The notes beneath the pieces are model-generated. The model saw only the letters and a list, made by a program, of their open reading frames with translations. It was not told where the DNA came from and ran no database searches. This document shows positions 44,646 through 52,807 of a stretch of DNA of 64,000 nt, piece after piece. Made by a program: the position numbers and the translations under genes. Origin of the DNA: an uncultured Clostridia bacterium (lineage in GTDB: Bacteria > Bacillota > Clostridia > TANB77 > CAG-508); the NCBI GenBank assembly GCA_934183305.1, contig CAKPSF010000001.1, positions 124,001 through 188,000 on the forward strand, written 5' to 3'. Within the stretch, counting starts at the first letter, position 1, and the number at the start of each line of letters is the position of its first letter.

Positions 44646-44661
44646 TTTTATAGAAGTATTT

Positions 44662-44678
44662 TGTCGAAAAATGGCGAA
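44662..44678 (+). promoter_or_regulatory. Tandem Spo0A boxes downstream of the abrB promoter
   Basis: TGTCGAA (44662-44668) matches the 0A box exactly and TGGCGAA (44672-44678) matches the relaxed form TGNCGAA. They are 10 bases apart, one helical turn, and fall at about +10 to +26 of the predicted transcript. In Bacillus, Spo0A~P represses abrB from tandem boxes in the same relative position. Confidence 0.75.
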
Positions 44679-44717
44679 AGCTTTTTAATATTTGTTTACA
44701 TTTAGGAGGATTAAATT

Positions 44718-44981
44718 ATGAAAGCTACTGGAATAGTAAGAAAAGTGGACGAGTTAGGTAGAGTTGTTTTACCAATAGAATTAAGAAATAAATTTGATAT
44801 AAAAGTTAAAGACCCAATAGAAATATTTGTCGATGGAAGTTCAATTGTTTTAAAAAAATATGAGCCAAATTGTATTTTTTGTGGTAGTTCGAAAAATTTA
44901 ATAACTCACAATGATAAATTAATCTGTGAAAAATGTGCAGAAAAAATAGGAAAGAAAGTTGCTGCTGAAAAAGAAGAATAA
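44718..44981 (+). CDS. abrB: AbrB-family transition-state regulator with zinc-ribbon tail
   Basis: 87 residues. Residues 1-53 (MKATGIVRKVDELGRVVLPI, then ELRNKF...IEIFVDGSSIVLKKY) are the swapped-hairpin DNA-binding domain nearly identical in pattern to Bacillus AbrB/Abh. The C-terminal part differs: CIFCGSS...LICEKCAEK has two CxxC pairs, a likely zinc ribbon found in clostridial members. It represses post-exponential genes during growth. Tandem Spo0A boxes under its promoter imply repression at sporulation onset. Strong Shine-Dalgarno (AGGAGGA) and a perfect terminator. Confidence 0.93.
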   Translation: MKATGIVRKVDELGRVVLPIELRNKFDIKVKDPIEIFVDGSSIVLKKYEPNCIFCGSSKNLITHNDKLICEKCAEKIGKKVAAEKEE

Positions 44982-45001
44982 TTAATAATATACATAAAAA
45001 C

Positions 45002-45037
45002 AGAGCTAATTAAAATAAATTTAATTAGCTCTATTTT
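45002..45037 (+). terminator. abrB terminator
   Basis: Perfect 13-base arms AGAGCTAATTAAA / TTTAATTAGCTCT around ATAAA, followed by ATTTTTATTG. The rest of the gap to rsmI holds one more hairpin (GTGCAT/ATGCAC with TTTGC/GCAAA, 45097-45122), probably for the minus strand. Confidence 0.9.
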
Positions 45038-45143
45038 TATTGTATCGGAAAAATTGAATATTTTTACGTATACAACAAGTTTGAATTACCTTGGGCAGTG
45101 CATATTTGCGAAGCAAAATGCACATATGTTGAAGCCACTTTTC

Positions 45144-45968
45144 TTATATGAATAATTTATAAATTTCATTTTTCTTTACATTTCTATCTTTAGCTATTTT
45201 CTTTATAATTTCATTCTTTTCCATTCCTTGTTTTTGATAAAAATTATAGTGTTCCTCAATAGATAAATTATTTAAAAAATCAATATCTTCATTTTCTGTT
45301 CTTTCTGCTTTGTCTATTATTATTACAAATTCTCCCTTTGGATTATTAATTTTATTTAATAACTCATTGGCAGTTCCATAAATAAATTCTTCATGAATTT
45401 TTGTAATTTCTCTAGCTAATACTATTTTTCTATTTTCTAGTATTTCACTTAAATCTTTTAATGTTGATAATAATTTATGTGGTGCTTCATATATAATTGT
45501 TGTTAAATTTGCTTTTTTTATTTTATCTAACTGTTCTTTTCTATTCTTTTTATTTAATGCTAAAAATCCAAGAAATGCGAATTCAGTTGTATCTATACCT
45601 GATGCAATTAATGCGTTTATTAAAGCACATGCTCCAGGAATTGGAACAATCTTTATATTATTTTTTATTGCCTCTTTTACAACCGCTTCTCCTGGGTCTG
45701 ATATTCCAGGTGTTCCCGCATCTGTAATTAATGCTATATTTTTATCTTCTAATAATTTGTTTATTAGTATATCTGTTTTAATATCCTCATTATGTCTATG
45801 ATAACTAATTAAAGGCTTAGATATCTCTAAATGATTCAAAAGCTTCAATGAGTGTCTTGTATCTTCTGCAGCAATGTAATCTACTTCTTTTAAAATTTTT
45901 ATAGCTCTTAATGTTATATCATCTAAATTTCCTATTGGTGTAGCAACTAAATATAATATTCCTGCCAT
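45144..45968 (-). CDS. rsmI: 16S rRNA C1402 ribose 2'-O-methyltransferase
   Basis: 274 residues of the tetrapyrrole-methylase-fold RsmI family: LYLVATPIGNLDDITLRAI, AAEDTRHSLKLLNH, SYHRHNE, ALITDAGTPGISDPGE and PGACALINALIASGI are all present. It methylates the 2'-OH of C1402 in 16S rRNA with S-adenosylmethionine. It starts 6 bases after the trmN6-like gene. Bacillus has the same neighbours (yabB-yazA-yabC-abrB), here without yazA and with abrB convergent. Confidence 0.95.
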   Translation of the reverse strand: MAGILYLVATPIGNLDDITLRAIKILKEVDYIAAEDTRHSLKLLNHLEISKPLISYHRHNEDIKTDILINKLLEDKNIALITDAGTPGISDPGEAVVKEAIKNNIKIVPIPGACALINALIASGIDTTEFAFLGFLALNKKNRKEQLDKIKKANLTTIIYEAPHKLLSTLKDLSEILENRKIVLAREITKIHEEFIYGTANELLNKINNPKGEFVIIIDKAERTENEDIDFLNNLSIEEHYNFYQKQGMEKNEIIKKIAKDRNVKKNEIYKLFI

Positions 45969-45974
45969 TTATTT

Positions 45975-46718
45975 TTATTCCTTTCCATATATCTTTAATA
46001 TTTCGTCTGTATATGTACCATCTTTGTTATATATAATCAATGGGTTTTCTATATTTAAAAAAGATTTTGCATTTTTTGTTGCTTTAACTAAAATTAATTT
46101 TGGTTTGCTATCAAAATACGATTGAACCATTCTTAATTTTTTAGGTTCTAACTTATATTTTCTTAGCAAGTAAAATAAATCAGATAGTCTTTCTGGTCTA
46201 TGTACCATATATAAACTTGAATTGTCTTTTAAAAGTTTAGAAGATATTTCTATAAAATCTTCCAATGAAGCTGTAATTTCATGTCTCGAAATAAGTTTGG
46301 TTTTAGATTCATTTTTAAGACCAGAATTATCTTTTTTATATGGTGGATTTGAAACTATTGCGTCAATTGAACAGTTTTCAAAAATAGTATTTAAGTTTTT
46401 TATATTATCATTAATAATTTCAAATCTATCTTCTAAATTATTAAGGCTTATGCTTTTTCTTGCCATTTGACATACTTCTTCTTGAACATCAATTCCATAT
46501 ATTTTAGAAAGTTTCGTTTTTCCACAAAGTAATATTCCTAATATTCCTGTCCCTGTTCCTAAATCTAGTACAGTTGAATTGGTCGATATTTCTTTTGCAA
46601 AATCAGATAACAATACACTGTCAATTCCAAAACAAAAGCCATCTTTATTTTGAATTATTTTTAAGTTATTTAATTGTAAATCATCAATTCTTTCATTATC
46701 TTTTAATTCTATTTCCAT
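45975..46718 (-). CDS. trmN6: tRNA1(Val) A37 N6-methyltransferase-like (YabB/TrmN6)
   Basis: 247 residues. SAM-binding VLDLGTGTGILGILL near residue 52 and the N6-adenine signature SNPPYKKD near residue 124 identify a class I methyltransferase of the TrmN6/YabB group. N-terminus DDLQLNNLKIIQNKDGFCFGIDSVLL is characteristic of the family. It modifies A37 of a tRNA in the cytoplasm. In an operon with rsmI. Confidence 0.88.
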   Translation of the reverse strand: MEIELKDNERIDDLQLNNLKIIQNKDGFCFGIDSVLLSDFAKEISTNSTVLDLGTGTGILGILLCGKTKLSKIYGIDVQEEVCQMARKSISLNNLEDRFEIINDNIKNLNTIFENCSIDAIVSNPPYKKDNSGLKNESKTKLISRHEITASLEDFIEISSKLLKDNSSLYMVHRPERLSDLFYLLRKYKLEPKKLRMVQSYFDSKPKLILVKATKNAKSFLNIENPLIIYNKDGTYTDEILKIYGKE

Positions 46719-46790
46719 ATTTATCCTAACTTTTATAAAAAATTATACATATTATATAATAAATTATTTAAAAATGCAATTGGAGGCAAT

Positions 46791-46970
46791 ATGGTTGAAA
46801 AGTATAATATAAAAGATTTGGATGGATTCAGAGGTGAAAACAAAAAGAAAAAAGGTAAATTTAAAATATACAAAGATAACACTTTAAAATCTTTAAATGA
46901 AGTGGAATATTTCTTAGGTAATTGGAAACGTGCTTGGAAAGGAATTAAATTATTTAAAATATTAAAATAG
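46791..46970 (+). CDS. Small basic protein, unknown function
   Basis: 59 residues, about one quarter lysine: MVEKYNIKDLDGFRGENKKK at the start and YFLGNWKRAWKGIKLFKILK at the end, where aromatic and basic residues could form an amphipathic helix. ATG follows TTGGAGGCA at a normal distance and a perfect hairpin covers the stop. No family recognised. It is the only plus-strand gene between abrB and 53.7 kb, divergent from trmN6. Confidence 0.6.
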   Translation: MVEKYNIKDLDGFRGENKKKKGKFKIYKDNTLKSLNEVEYFLGNWKRAWKGIKLFKILK

Positions 46971-46991
46971 ATAGTAAAAATACTATCTATT
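46966..46991. terminator. Bidirectional terminator
   Basis: AATAGATAGTA / TACTATCTATT perfect 11-base arms with AAAA loop, between the convergent 59-residue gene and gerM. Confidence 0.8.
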
Positions 46992-47008
46992 TTCTATATA
47001 AATTCTAA

Positions 47009-47572
47009 TTAATCGTTTTTAGTAAAGCTCTGTTTGAAGTTTATTTTATTATCTTTAAACGCTTTGTTTTCTTCTCCGTTTATTAGAATTTTAACTGATG
47101 TTACTTCATTTAATTCTGTTAGGGTATTTGTAATTGAATATATTATTAAACTTTCTTCTTCAGTTCCACCTGCAGCATTATCAATAAATTCTTTAGATAA
47201 ATCTACATATACCGTATTTCCATTTAATTTGCAAGAATTTACTTTTGTTCCTTCCGGAATTGCGCTTTCCAACTTATCGCTTTCTGGTCCAGCTATTAAT
47301 AAATTTATTAAATATGTATATGGATCTTTATATAGCTGTTTTACATCTATGCATCTTGCTTCAGCAATTAATGAATTTGTTTCTATGTTTTTATAATACA
47401 ATGAAATTATTGTTTTTCTAATTTCATCATCAGACATTTCTTCTTGTGGTGTATATTCTTGTATTTTATTGTTATCTGCATTTTCTCCTTTTCTAACTAG
47501 TGCAAATGTTATAATAGCAGCAATAATTATAATTATTAATAATATAATCAGTATAATTTTTTTGTTTTTCAT
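47009..47572 (-). CDS. GerMN-domain membrane protein
   Basis: 187 residues. N-terminal membrane helix (IILIILLIIIIIAAIITFALV, no lipobox cysteine), linker, then a GerMN domain at about 60-175: EARCIDVKQLYKDPYTYLINLLIAGP...AIPEGTKVNSCKLNGNTVYVDLSKEF and SITNTLTELNEVTSVKILING. In Bacillus the GerM lipoprotein, which has two such domains, supports spore septal peptidoglycan and germination. This single-domain form is common in Clostridia. Own ribosome binding site (GGAGG). Confidence 0.8.
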   Translation of the reverse strand: MKNKKIILIILLIIIIIAAIITFALVRKGENADNNKIQEYTPQEEMSDDEIRKTIISLYYKNIETNSLIAEARCIDVKQLYKDPYTYLINLLIAGPESDKLESAIPEGTKVNSCKLNGNTVYVDLSKEFIDNAAGGTEEESLIIYSITNTLTELNEVTSVKILINGEENKAFKDNKINFKQSFTKND

Positions 47573-47641
47573 ATTTAACCTCCAAAATAAATTTGTTTAA
47601 TAATATTAAAGACAAGTTTATTTTAGAACTCATTTGTAAAG

Positions 47642-47670
47642 AAAAAAGATGAGAATTTAACTTCTCACCT
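47642..47670 (-). terminator. Terminator of the acyltransferase-like gene
   Basis: TGAGAA / TTCTCA stem (47650-47655, 47662-47667) with flanking pairs; minus strand continues with ATCTTTTTTC. Confidence 0.65.
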
Positions 47671-48528
47671 TTATTTTACATCTTCTACTTTTTGTATGTT
47701 TTCTTCTAACAATTCTGGTTTTTTTAAATATCTATTAAACATTTTAACAGAACTTGCGAAATAATAGCCATCACAAATTCTCTCATCACAAACAAATGCT
47801 AATGAAATACATTTTTCTTCTTTAAAATTTTCGTCATCATATATGTAACTTTTCTTTTTCTTTCCCATTGCTAAAAATAATCCAGTTGTTCCAAAATCAT
47901 ATAAATGATGATATATAGCATCTATTCCAAGTGAAGCAACGTTTGTTAAGAAAGCACTTGTGTGAAATGGACTTGCTTTAATTATAAACCTTGGCAATAT
48001 TCCATGCTTATCTAGAAACATTATTATACTTATTGCCATTTTCAAAATAAAATTAGGTATTAATGATAATGCTGTTGCTAATGCGTCTGTTTCATTCACT
48101 TTAACTATTTCTTTATTTTCACTAATCATGCTATCTAATTTCTCTTTAATTTCAAATATATTTTCTGAACCATTAAATGGTAGTTTTATTGTTGTTTCTT
48201 GTCCATCATCACTTAGACTTTTCTTTATTGCTAATGATATATATATTTCATTTCTAGCAAAAGTTCTTCCGTTCATAACAAATCTATTAAGTCTAGGTCT
48301 TAAGGCTATCAATCTAACTAATGCTGCATAAACGATATTCATATACGAAATTTTTATTCCTTCTGCAGCTTTTCTATTGATATATTCATCCATTTCTTTT
48401 ATGGGCATATCATAGTCATAATAAACTTGAGAATCACTTCTTGTTCTCATTACCTGTGGTATAATTCTAAAAAACGGTGGGATATTTTTTAATTTTCTCC
48501 CATCTGATCTGTATCCAAACATAAACAT
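47671..48528 (-). CDS. Stand-alone E2/CAT-fold acyltransferase-like protein
   Basis: 285 residues resembling the catalytic domain of 2-oxoacid dehydrogenase E2 and chloramphenicol acetyltransferase: YYDYDMPIKEMDEYINRKAAEGIKISYMNIVYAALVRLI at the start and SLAFVCDERICDGYYFA near 240-256. In active E2/CAT enzymes the last motif is HxxxDG; here it reads CDERICDG, so the catalytic His is Cys or has shifted. There is no lipoyl or subunit-binding domain. Function unknown; possibly an acyl transfer or binding role. It has its own TTGAAA/TATAAT promoter and GGAGG site. Confidence 0.65.
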   Translation of the reverse strand: MFMFGYRSDGRKLKNIPPFFRIIPQVMRTRSDSQVYYDYDMPIKEMDEYINRKAAEGIKISYMNIVYAALVRLIALRPRLNRFVMNGRTFARNEIYISLAIKKSLSDDGQETTIKLPFNGSENIFEIKEKLDSMISENKEIVKVNETDALATALSLIPNFILKMAISIIMFLDKHGILPRFIIKASPFHTSAFLTNVASLGIDAIYHHLYDFGTTGLFLAMGKKKKSYIYDDENFKEEKCISLAFVCDERICDGYYFASSVKMFNRYLKKPELLEENIQKVEDVK

Positions 48529-48553
48529 CCTCCAATTATTTAATACATTATTT

Positions 48554-48582
48554 ATTATACTATTAATTTAGACAATTTTCAA
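48554..48582 (-). promoter_or_regulatory. Promoter of the acyltransferase-like gene
   Basis: Minus-strand TTGAAA (48577-48582), 17-base spacer, TATAAT (48554-48559), 26 bases before the start codon. Confidence 0.7.
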
Positions 48583-48632
48583 CAAATACAGATTACATAT
48601 CAAAAATTATAAATACAAAACACAAAATTATA

Positions 48633-48714
48633 GAACAAAGTGACTTTATTCGCCCTTTGTTCTCGCCGCTTTGATTTTCCGAATGAAATGAGGAAATCTC
48701 AAAGGCAATAGCGA
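48633..48714. repeat. Two adjacent hairpins in intergenic DNA
   Basis: GAACAAAG (48633-48640) pairs with CTTTGTTC (48655-48662). Next, CGCCGCTTTGA-TTTTCC (48664-48680) pairs with GGAAA-TCTCAAAGGC and CG further out (48692-48713). Locally richer in G+C than the surroundings. It lies upstream of the acyltransferase promoter and downstream of the cysteine-rich gene's terminator, so it is in neither transcript by default. Could be a palindromic repeat element or small RNA. Confidence 0.45.
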
Positions 48715-48721
48715 TTATAAC

Positions 48722-48768
48722 ATTTTTAATATACTAGGAAATTAAAAATTTCCTAGTATATTAAAAAT
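48722..48768. repeat. 47-base perfect palindrome
   Basis: Perfect 22-base arms around a 3-base AAA loop, with core ACTAGGAAATT / AATTTCCTAGT. The end overlaps the neighbouring terminator by two bases. Longer and more exact than any terminator stem in the window. Confidence 0.8.
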
Positions 48769-48792
48769 AAGTCAGAATTTTTTCTGACTTAT
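48767..48792 (-). terminator. Terminator of the cysteine-rich gene
   Basis: ATAAGTCAGAA / TTCTGACTTAT, TTTT loop, adjoining the stop codon; minus strand continues TTTTTAATA. Confidence 0.85.
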
Positions 48793-49545
48793 CTATAAAA
48801 TCATTAACCTTTTTATTATTTTTTCTTTTGGTGTAAATACCATAAATTTTATAAAATACTTTTGTAATGGATTAAAGAAAACATCTAATAATAGAATATC
48901 TTTTATTTTAAATTTGATTCCTTTTTTCTCTAAGTAATCACAAGTAAATAATTTACATGAAATACATTTTGCATCACAAGTATATGTTTTTTTATTTAAA
49001 TACTCACATGTGACAAATTTAGTAAATGGACCTAAAATTCTATTTTTATAATGATGGCAACAGCCAATAAGTGATTTTGCATTTCTTTTTTCTCCACATT
49101 TATCATTTTTAAAATCACATAAATTCTTGCCATAGAAAAAATTATCTAGATAGTTACAAACTGTATCGTATATGTAATTGTATCTTTCTCTTGTATCATA
49201 AAAAATAGCATTTATGGCTAAAATAAAACTATTCTGTTGTTCGTTTTCTTCATTGTAGTTTAGTATATATCCTAACAAATTTTCATTTTCATTTTTAGTT
49301 CCAATTTCTATTTTAGTTCTTTTAATTATATTTTTTATACTTAATAATCTTTTTATTAGTCTTTTATATTCTCTTTTTTCTATATTATTAAAATCAATTT
49401 TTAATATAAATTTTTTTCTTTTTAAAACATTTAATAATTTCACTTTTTTTATATCAATTCCATTCTCAGGCAGTTCATTTTCATTATTAACTATCTGTAA
49501 AACATAATTATTATCTAATTTAATAATTGTTTTATATTTTACCAT
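48793..49545 (-). CDS. Cysteine-rich protein, unknown function
   Basis: 250 residues. The first 130 are lysine- and asparagine-rich with alternating beta/alpha pattern. The C-terminal half (about 130-205) holds many cysteines and two histidines: LCDFKNDKCGEK, LIGCCHHYKNR, FVTCEYLNKK, TCDAKCISCKLFTCDYLEKK. Spacing suggests binding of zinc or an iron-sulfur cluster. The last 45 residues are hydrophobic and basic (LLLDVFFNPLQKYFIKFMVF), perhaps membrane associated. No family name recognised. Ribosome binding site AAGGAGAA. The neighbouring upstream gene is the 57-residue acidic peptide, separated by its terminator. Confidence 0.55.
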   Translation of the reverse strand: MVKYKTIIKLDNNYVLQIVNNENELPENGIDIKKVKLLNVLKRKKFILKIDFNNIEKREYKRLIKRLLSIKNIIKRTKIEIGTKNENENLLGYILNYNEENEQQNSFILAINAIFYDTRERYNYIYDTVCNYLDNFFYGKNLCDFKNDKCGEKRNAKSLIGCCHHYKNRILGPFTKFVTCEYLNKKTYTCDAKCISCKLFTCDYLEKKGIKFKIKDILLLDVFFNPLQKYFIKFMVFTPKEKIIKRLMIL

Positions 49546-49577
49546 TTTAATTCTCCTTCTATTAATAATTTAAGAAC

Positions 49578-49602
49578 GTGGCCCAGTAAAATACTAGGCC
49601 AC
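49578..49602 (-). terminator. Hairpin after the 57-residue peptide gene
   Basis: GTGGCCCAGTA / TACTAGGCCAC, 11 base pairs with one G-U pair and an AAA loop, 15 bases past the stop. G+C-rich stem, but the T run behind it is weak (GTTCTTAAATT). Confidence 0.65.
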
Positions 49603-49616
49603 ATCGCAGGGGTTAC

Positions 49617-49790
49617 TTACTTATTGTTGCTATACAACTGTCGATCATTATCACTACCATCGTTAATACGATAATCGCCATCGCCAGTCACATAACCAAT
49701 ATCGTTGCCATTGCCATCATAGACTGTTCCATTTTCAGAGTATCCACCAGGATAATCATTGTGGAAGTCCTGACTATCTTTGTAAGCCAT
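49617..49790 (-). CDS. 57-residue Asp/Gly/Asn/Tyr-rich peptide
   Basis: Starts at ATG 49788-49790, 7 bases after AAAGGAGGGG, and ends at TAA. It begins MAYKDSQDFHNDYPGGYSEN, continues through TVYDGNGNDIGYVTGDGDY and ends DRQLYSNNK. Almost no hydrophobic residues, no signal peptide, no cysteine. The G+C content and codons (GGC, GTC, CGA, CAG) are unlike the AT-rich neighbours. It has its own promoter with a palindrome over the -10 element, and a hairpin terminator, so it is a complete small transcription unit. No family recognised; a structural, calcium-binding or peptide-precursor role would be speculation. Confidence 0.65.
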   Translation of the reverse strand: MAYKDSQDFHNDYPGGYSENGTVYDGNGNDIGYVTGDGDYRINDGSDNDRQLYSNNK

Positions 49791-49807
49791 ATGTAGCCCC
49801 TCCTTTC

Positions 49808-49869
49808 ATATAATTATAACACTTTGAGTGCTATAATTATATGGTAATTTCATTTTATGTAAATGTCAA
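49808..49869 (-). promoter_or_regulatory. Promoter with palindromic operator for the 57-residue peptide
   Basis: Minus-strand TTTACA (49858-49863), 16-base spacer, TATAAT (49836-49841). A TTGACA lies 6 bases further up (49864-49869). A 16-base-arm dyad, ATATAATTATAACACT (49808-49823) against 49827-49842 with one mismatch and a TTG centre, covers the -10 element and the expected start point. In RNA it would form a hairpin just ahead of the ribosome binding site. Confidence 0.65.
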
Positions 49870-49870
49870 T

Positions 49871-50120
49871 GCGTTTTATGTAATTTTTTTACTTTTTTTA
49901 CATTTAAAGTAATTAACTTTTGGTGTTTTTTCGTCTATTTTGTCGGATGTAAGATAATACTGTCATTTTTAGTGTTTTAGGTTATGTGCTTTATAAAAAT
50001 AACCTTGTGTACTTTGCTTCTTATGGTATAATATTTTAAAATAAATTATTTATATAAGGAGACTTATTCATATATATAATCGAATTCACAAATAATAAAA
50101 ATATATTAAGTGAAATAAAC
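49871..50120. other. Intergenic DNA with one possible plus-strand promoter
   Basis: No gene visible. TTGTGT (50005-50010), 16-base spacer, TATAAT (50027-50032) on the plus strand, followed by AAGGAGA (50056-50062) but no credible coding frame behind it. It could be a relict or a short antisense transcript toward the Nudix gene. Confidence 0.3.
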
Positions 50121-50124
50121 TAAA

Positions 50125-50155
50125 GATAGCCCTTTTTGTAGAAAGGGCACCATCT
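50125..50155 (-). terminator. Terminator of the Nudix gene at 50.2 kb
   Basis: GCCCTTT / AAAGGGC stem with outer GAT/ATC pairs, about 10 bases after the stop; minus strand continues TATCTTTAG. Confidence 0.65.
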
Positions 50156-50163
50156 AAGATTTA

Positions 50164-50694
50164 CTATCTTTTATTCTTTTCTAGCCAATTAAGAAGTATT
50201 TTAAATTCCTCATAATGATTTTTAAAAAATTTATCTTCTTTTTCCAATTGCTTAATCTCATTTACAGATAACCAACAAACAGATTCTACTTCACTTTCTT
50301 GCAATTTTAATTTTTCTATATCTGAAATATCAAGTTTTATATAATAATCATCCCAAAAAACTCTTTGTTCATCTGACCTTCCAGAAAAGTATAATTCTAG
50401 ATTTTGTTTTTCTAATGATACTCCAATTTCTTCTTTTACTTCCGTAATAATTCCTTGAATACTACTTTCACCAGATTTCGGATGTCCTCCGGTTGTAGCA
50501 TATTTTCCATTTTTTATTTTGCTTCGTTTTTGAATTAAAAATTTTCCTTCTGAGTTTTGAATAAATACTAAAACTACAACAATATAATTTCCTTTTGGAA
50601 TTGCTTCTCCTTTAAATATTGTTTTTGATGTTAAGTTCCTATCAATATCATATAAGTCTCTTTTTTCTTGATTAATATCCATTTCATTCTCCAT
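50164..50694 (-). CDS. Nudix hydrolase-like protein
   Basis: 176 residues. Nudix box GGHPKSGESSIQGIITEVKEEIGV (about 78-101): the glutamates for metal binding are there, but the conserved Arg before the first Glu (REUxEE) is Thr. N-terminus RDLYDIDRNLTSKTIFKGEAIPKGNYIVVVLVFIQNSEGKFLIQKRS resembles the isopentenyl-diphosphate isomerase/YfcD-like Nudix subgroup. Likely hydrolyses or isomerises a diphosphate compound. A second ATG four codons inside (50682) has better spacing to GGAGAA and may be the true start. Confidence 0.75.
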   Translation of the reverse strand: MENEMDINQEKRDLYDIDRNLTSKTIFKGEAIPKGNYIVVVLVFIQNSEGKFLIQKRSKIKNGKYATTGGHPKSGESSIQGIITEVKEEIGVSLEKQNLELYFSGRSDEQRVFWDDYYIKLDISDIEKLKLQESEVESVCWLSVNEIKQLEKEDKFFKNHYEEFKILLNWLEKNKR

Positions 50695-50737
50695 ATTTTT
50701 AACTGAGTTATATTATATCATAAAACATAAATTTTTA

Positions 50738-52807
50738 TTATTTAAATATTTCTTTAATCTTATTTTCTAGGACCTCTTTTTCCCCGCTTCCATTCGTATT
50801 CAACCTTATCAAAGGAATATCATACTTATATAATATTTTATTTTTTATATTATCTCTTTCTTGTTGTTTAGTTCCTTCTTTATGGAAATAATATCCATCT
50901 ACTTCAATTGCTATAACTAATTTCTTGTCCATTTTATTAAATATAACAAAATCGATATGTGTCCAAGTATTTGTAGTAAAATTTAATTCTTCTTCATTTA
51001 ATAATTCCATATTAGCTAGTATATTTATTAGTGGCACATGTACCGCAATATCTAAATTATCATAGTTATTTTCTTTTAATATTTCTTCAATTAAATTATA
51101 TGTTAAATTTTCAGAATCAAAATCTGAAACTCTTTTTTTATCTTTTAGGTACTCCAAGCGTTTTTGCCTATTTTGCTTATATAGCAGATCATATATTGAT
51201 TTGGTTTTACTCTCTATTATTTCAAAATTATTATATTTTATATATCTCATCAAGTCACCTATATTGGTGCTTTCGTTTTTTTCATTATTTGACACTACTA
51301 ATCTCAAATATTTTTTTGCACGAGTTACCGCTACATTTAGCATTTTAGGATCATCTACAAATTCAGTTATCTCATTATCAACTGTTGTTATTATAATAGC
51401 TTCTTCTTCTCTTCCTTGAAATTTATGAACAGTATCTATTTTGAAATTATTATCTACTGTTTGTTGTATTTTATCTCTTTGCTTTCTATATGGAGATATT
51501 ATCCCAATATTCTTGCTATCAACTTTCTTCGAAAGCTCGGGTATAACTTCTTTTTCAATAACATCTATTTGTCTTTGATTTAACTGTCCTCTTGCATGAT
51601 TTCCTTCAGTTGTTATATATGATTTTAATACATCCTCTTCCCCATGATCTTCTGTCATTATTATTAATTGATCATTATAAAATTTTTTATTACAAAATTG
51701 TATGATTTTAGGATGACATCTATAATGTTCTCTTAATAATGTTCTAGGCGCACTTTTTAATGTTTCCTTCACTGATTCTAGGAAACTATGTTTTAAGTAG
51801 TCATAATTTTCCTCAATGTTATACTTTTTTGAAATTTCTTGTATAATATTTTTATTTTCATTTGTAATTACATTCGGTAATTGTTTTAAGTCTCCTACTA
51901 TTACTGCATTTTTTGCAACTGATAGCGCTAAAACTCCAGTAATCAGGTCAACTTGTGATGATTCATCCATTATTATATAATCGTACTTATGATTTTCAGA
52001 AAGTGAATTTTTTATTGAATAAGTTGTACTAAATATTATTGGGTATTCTTTATTAACCTCTCTCGAATTAGTATATAACTCTTTAATATTAAACACTTTT
52101 CTCTCAGTTTCCTCTTTATATTTTTCCCTCAAATATTCGTTTAATAATTTTATAGAAGTTGACGTTAACAATTCTAATTTATTAGTACCTAAACTCCTAA
52201 GTCTTCTTTCTTTTCCTTTTATTTCATTTGCTAATTCTATTTCTTTAACTACAAAGAAAATCATATTATAATACTTTAATATGTCATTTCGAGTTTGTTT
52301 ATAAAAATCTCGATTTCCAATTCCATACATAAACTGTGACTTTAATCTAAACCATAAGCTATCTCCTTTTAGTTCCTCATATTCTACTTTTAATTTCATT
52401 ATATTATTAGAAGTGACTCTATTAAGACTCTTAATTTTAGGAATATTAGTTAACTTATTTCCATCATATGTATTAAAATACTTGTGTTCAGTTTTAACTT
52501 CAGAAAGTCGTTCTTTTAACTTAGCAATGTCATTTTGAATATCAAAAATTTCACTTATGTCTTTATTTAAAGTTATTAATTTTTCCTCTAAAACGTATTT
52601 ATCTTCTTTTTGTTTATTAAATTTTATATATTCTCCTGTTTGATTATTTATAAACTCTTCTTTGTTTTCTTTTTTACCTAATCTAGCACATAAATAACTT
52701 AAATTATATTTGTCTAATTTTTCATATACGTTATCCGTTGCCGCATTATTATTAGAAACTACTGCAACAGTTTGACCATTTTTAATAATATTTGCAATAA
52801 TGTTCAA
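50738..52807 (-). pseudogene. Superfamily 1 helicase-nuclease, C-terminal part of a frameshifted gene
   Basis: 689 codons open. Helicase motifs in order: AVVSNNNAATDNV (motif Ia), a coiled region, YDYIIMDESSQVDLITG (motif II), GDLKQLPNV, HYRCHPKIIQFCN (motif IV), IGIISPYRKQRDKI, DTVHKFQGREEEAIIITTVDN (motif V), LNVAVTRAKKYLRL (motif VI). The end, from about 560, has WTHIDFVIFNKMDKKLVIAIEVDGYYFH, a DUF559/DUF2726-like nuclease pattern (D...E-V-D). This is an AAA_11/AAA_12 helicase with fused nuclease, a kind often found near defence genes. The piece has no start of its own; it continues the frame of the next entry after one extra base at about 52832. Confidence 0.8.

Noticed and set aside
46791..46970. 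Second type I toxin
   Set aside because: The peptide is basic rather than hydrophobic and no opposing promoter is visible.
48633..48714. Riboswitch ahead of the acyltransferase-like gene
   Set aside because: A good promoter (48554-48582) lies between this structure and the gene, so it is not in the 5' leader.
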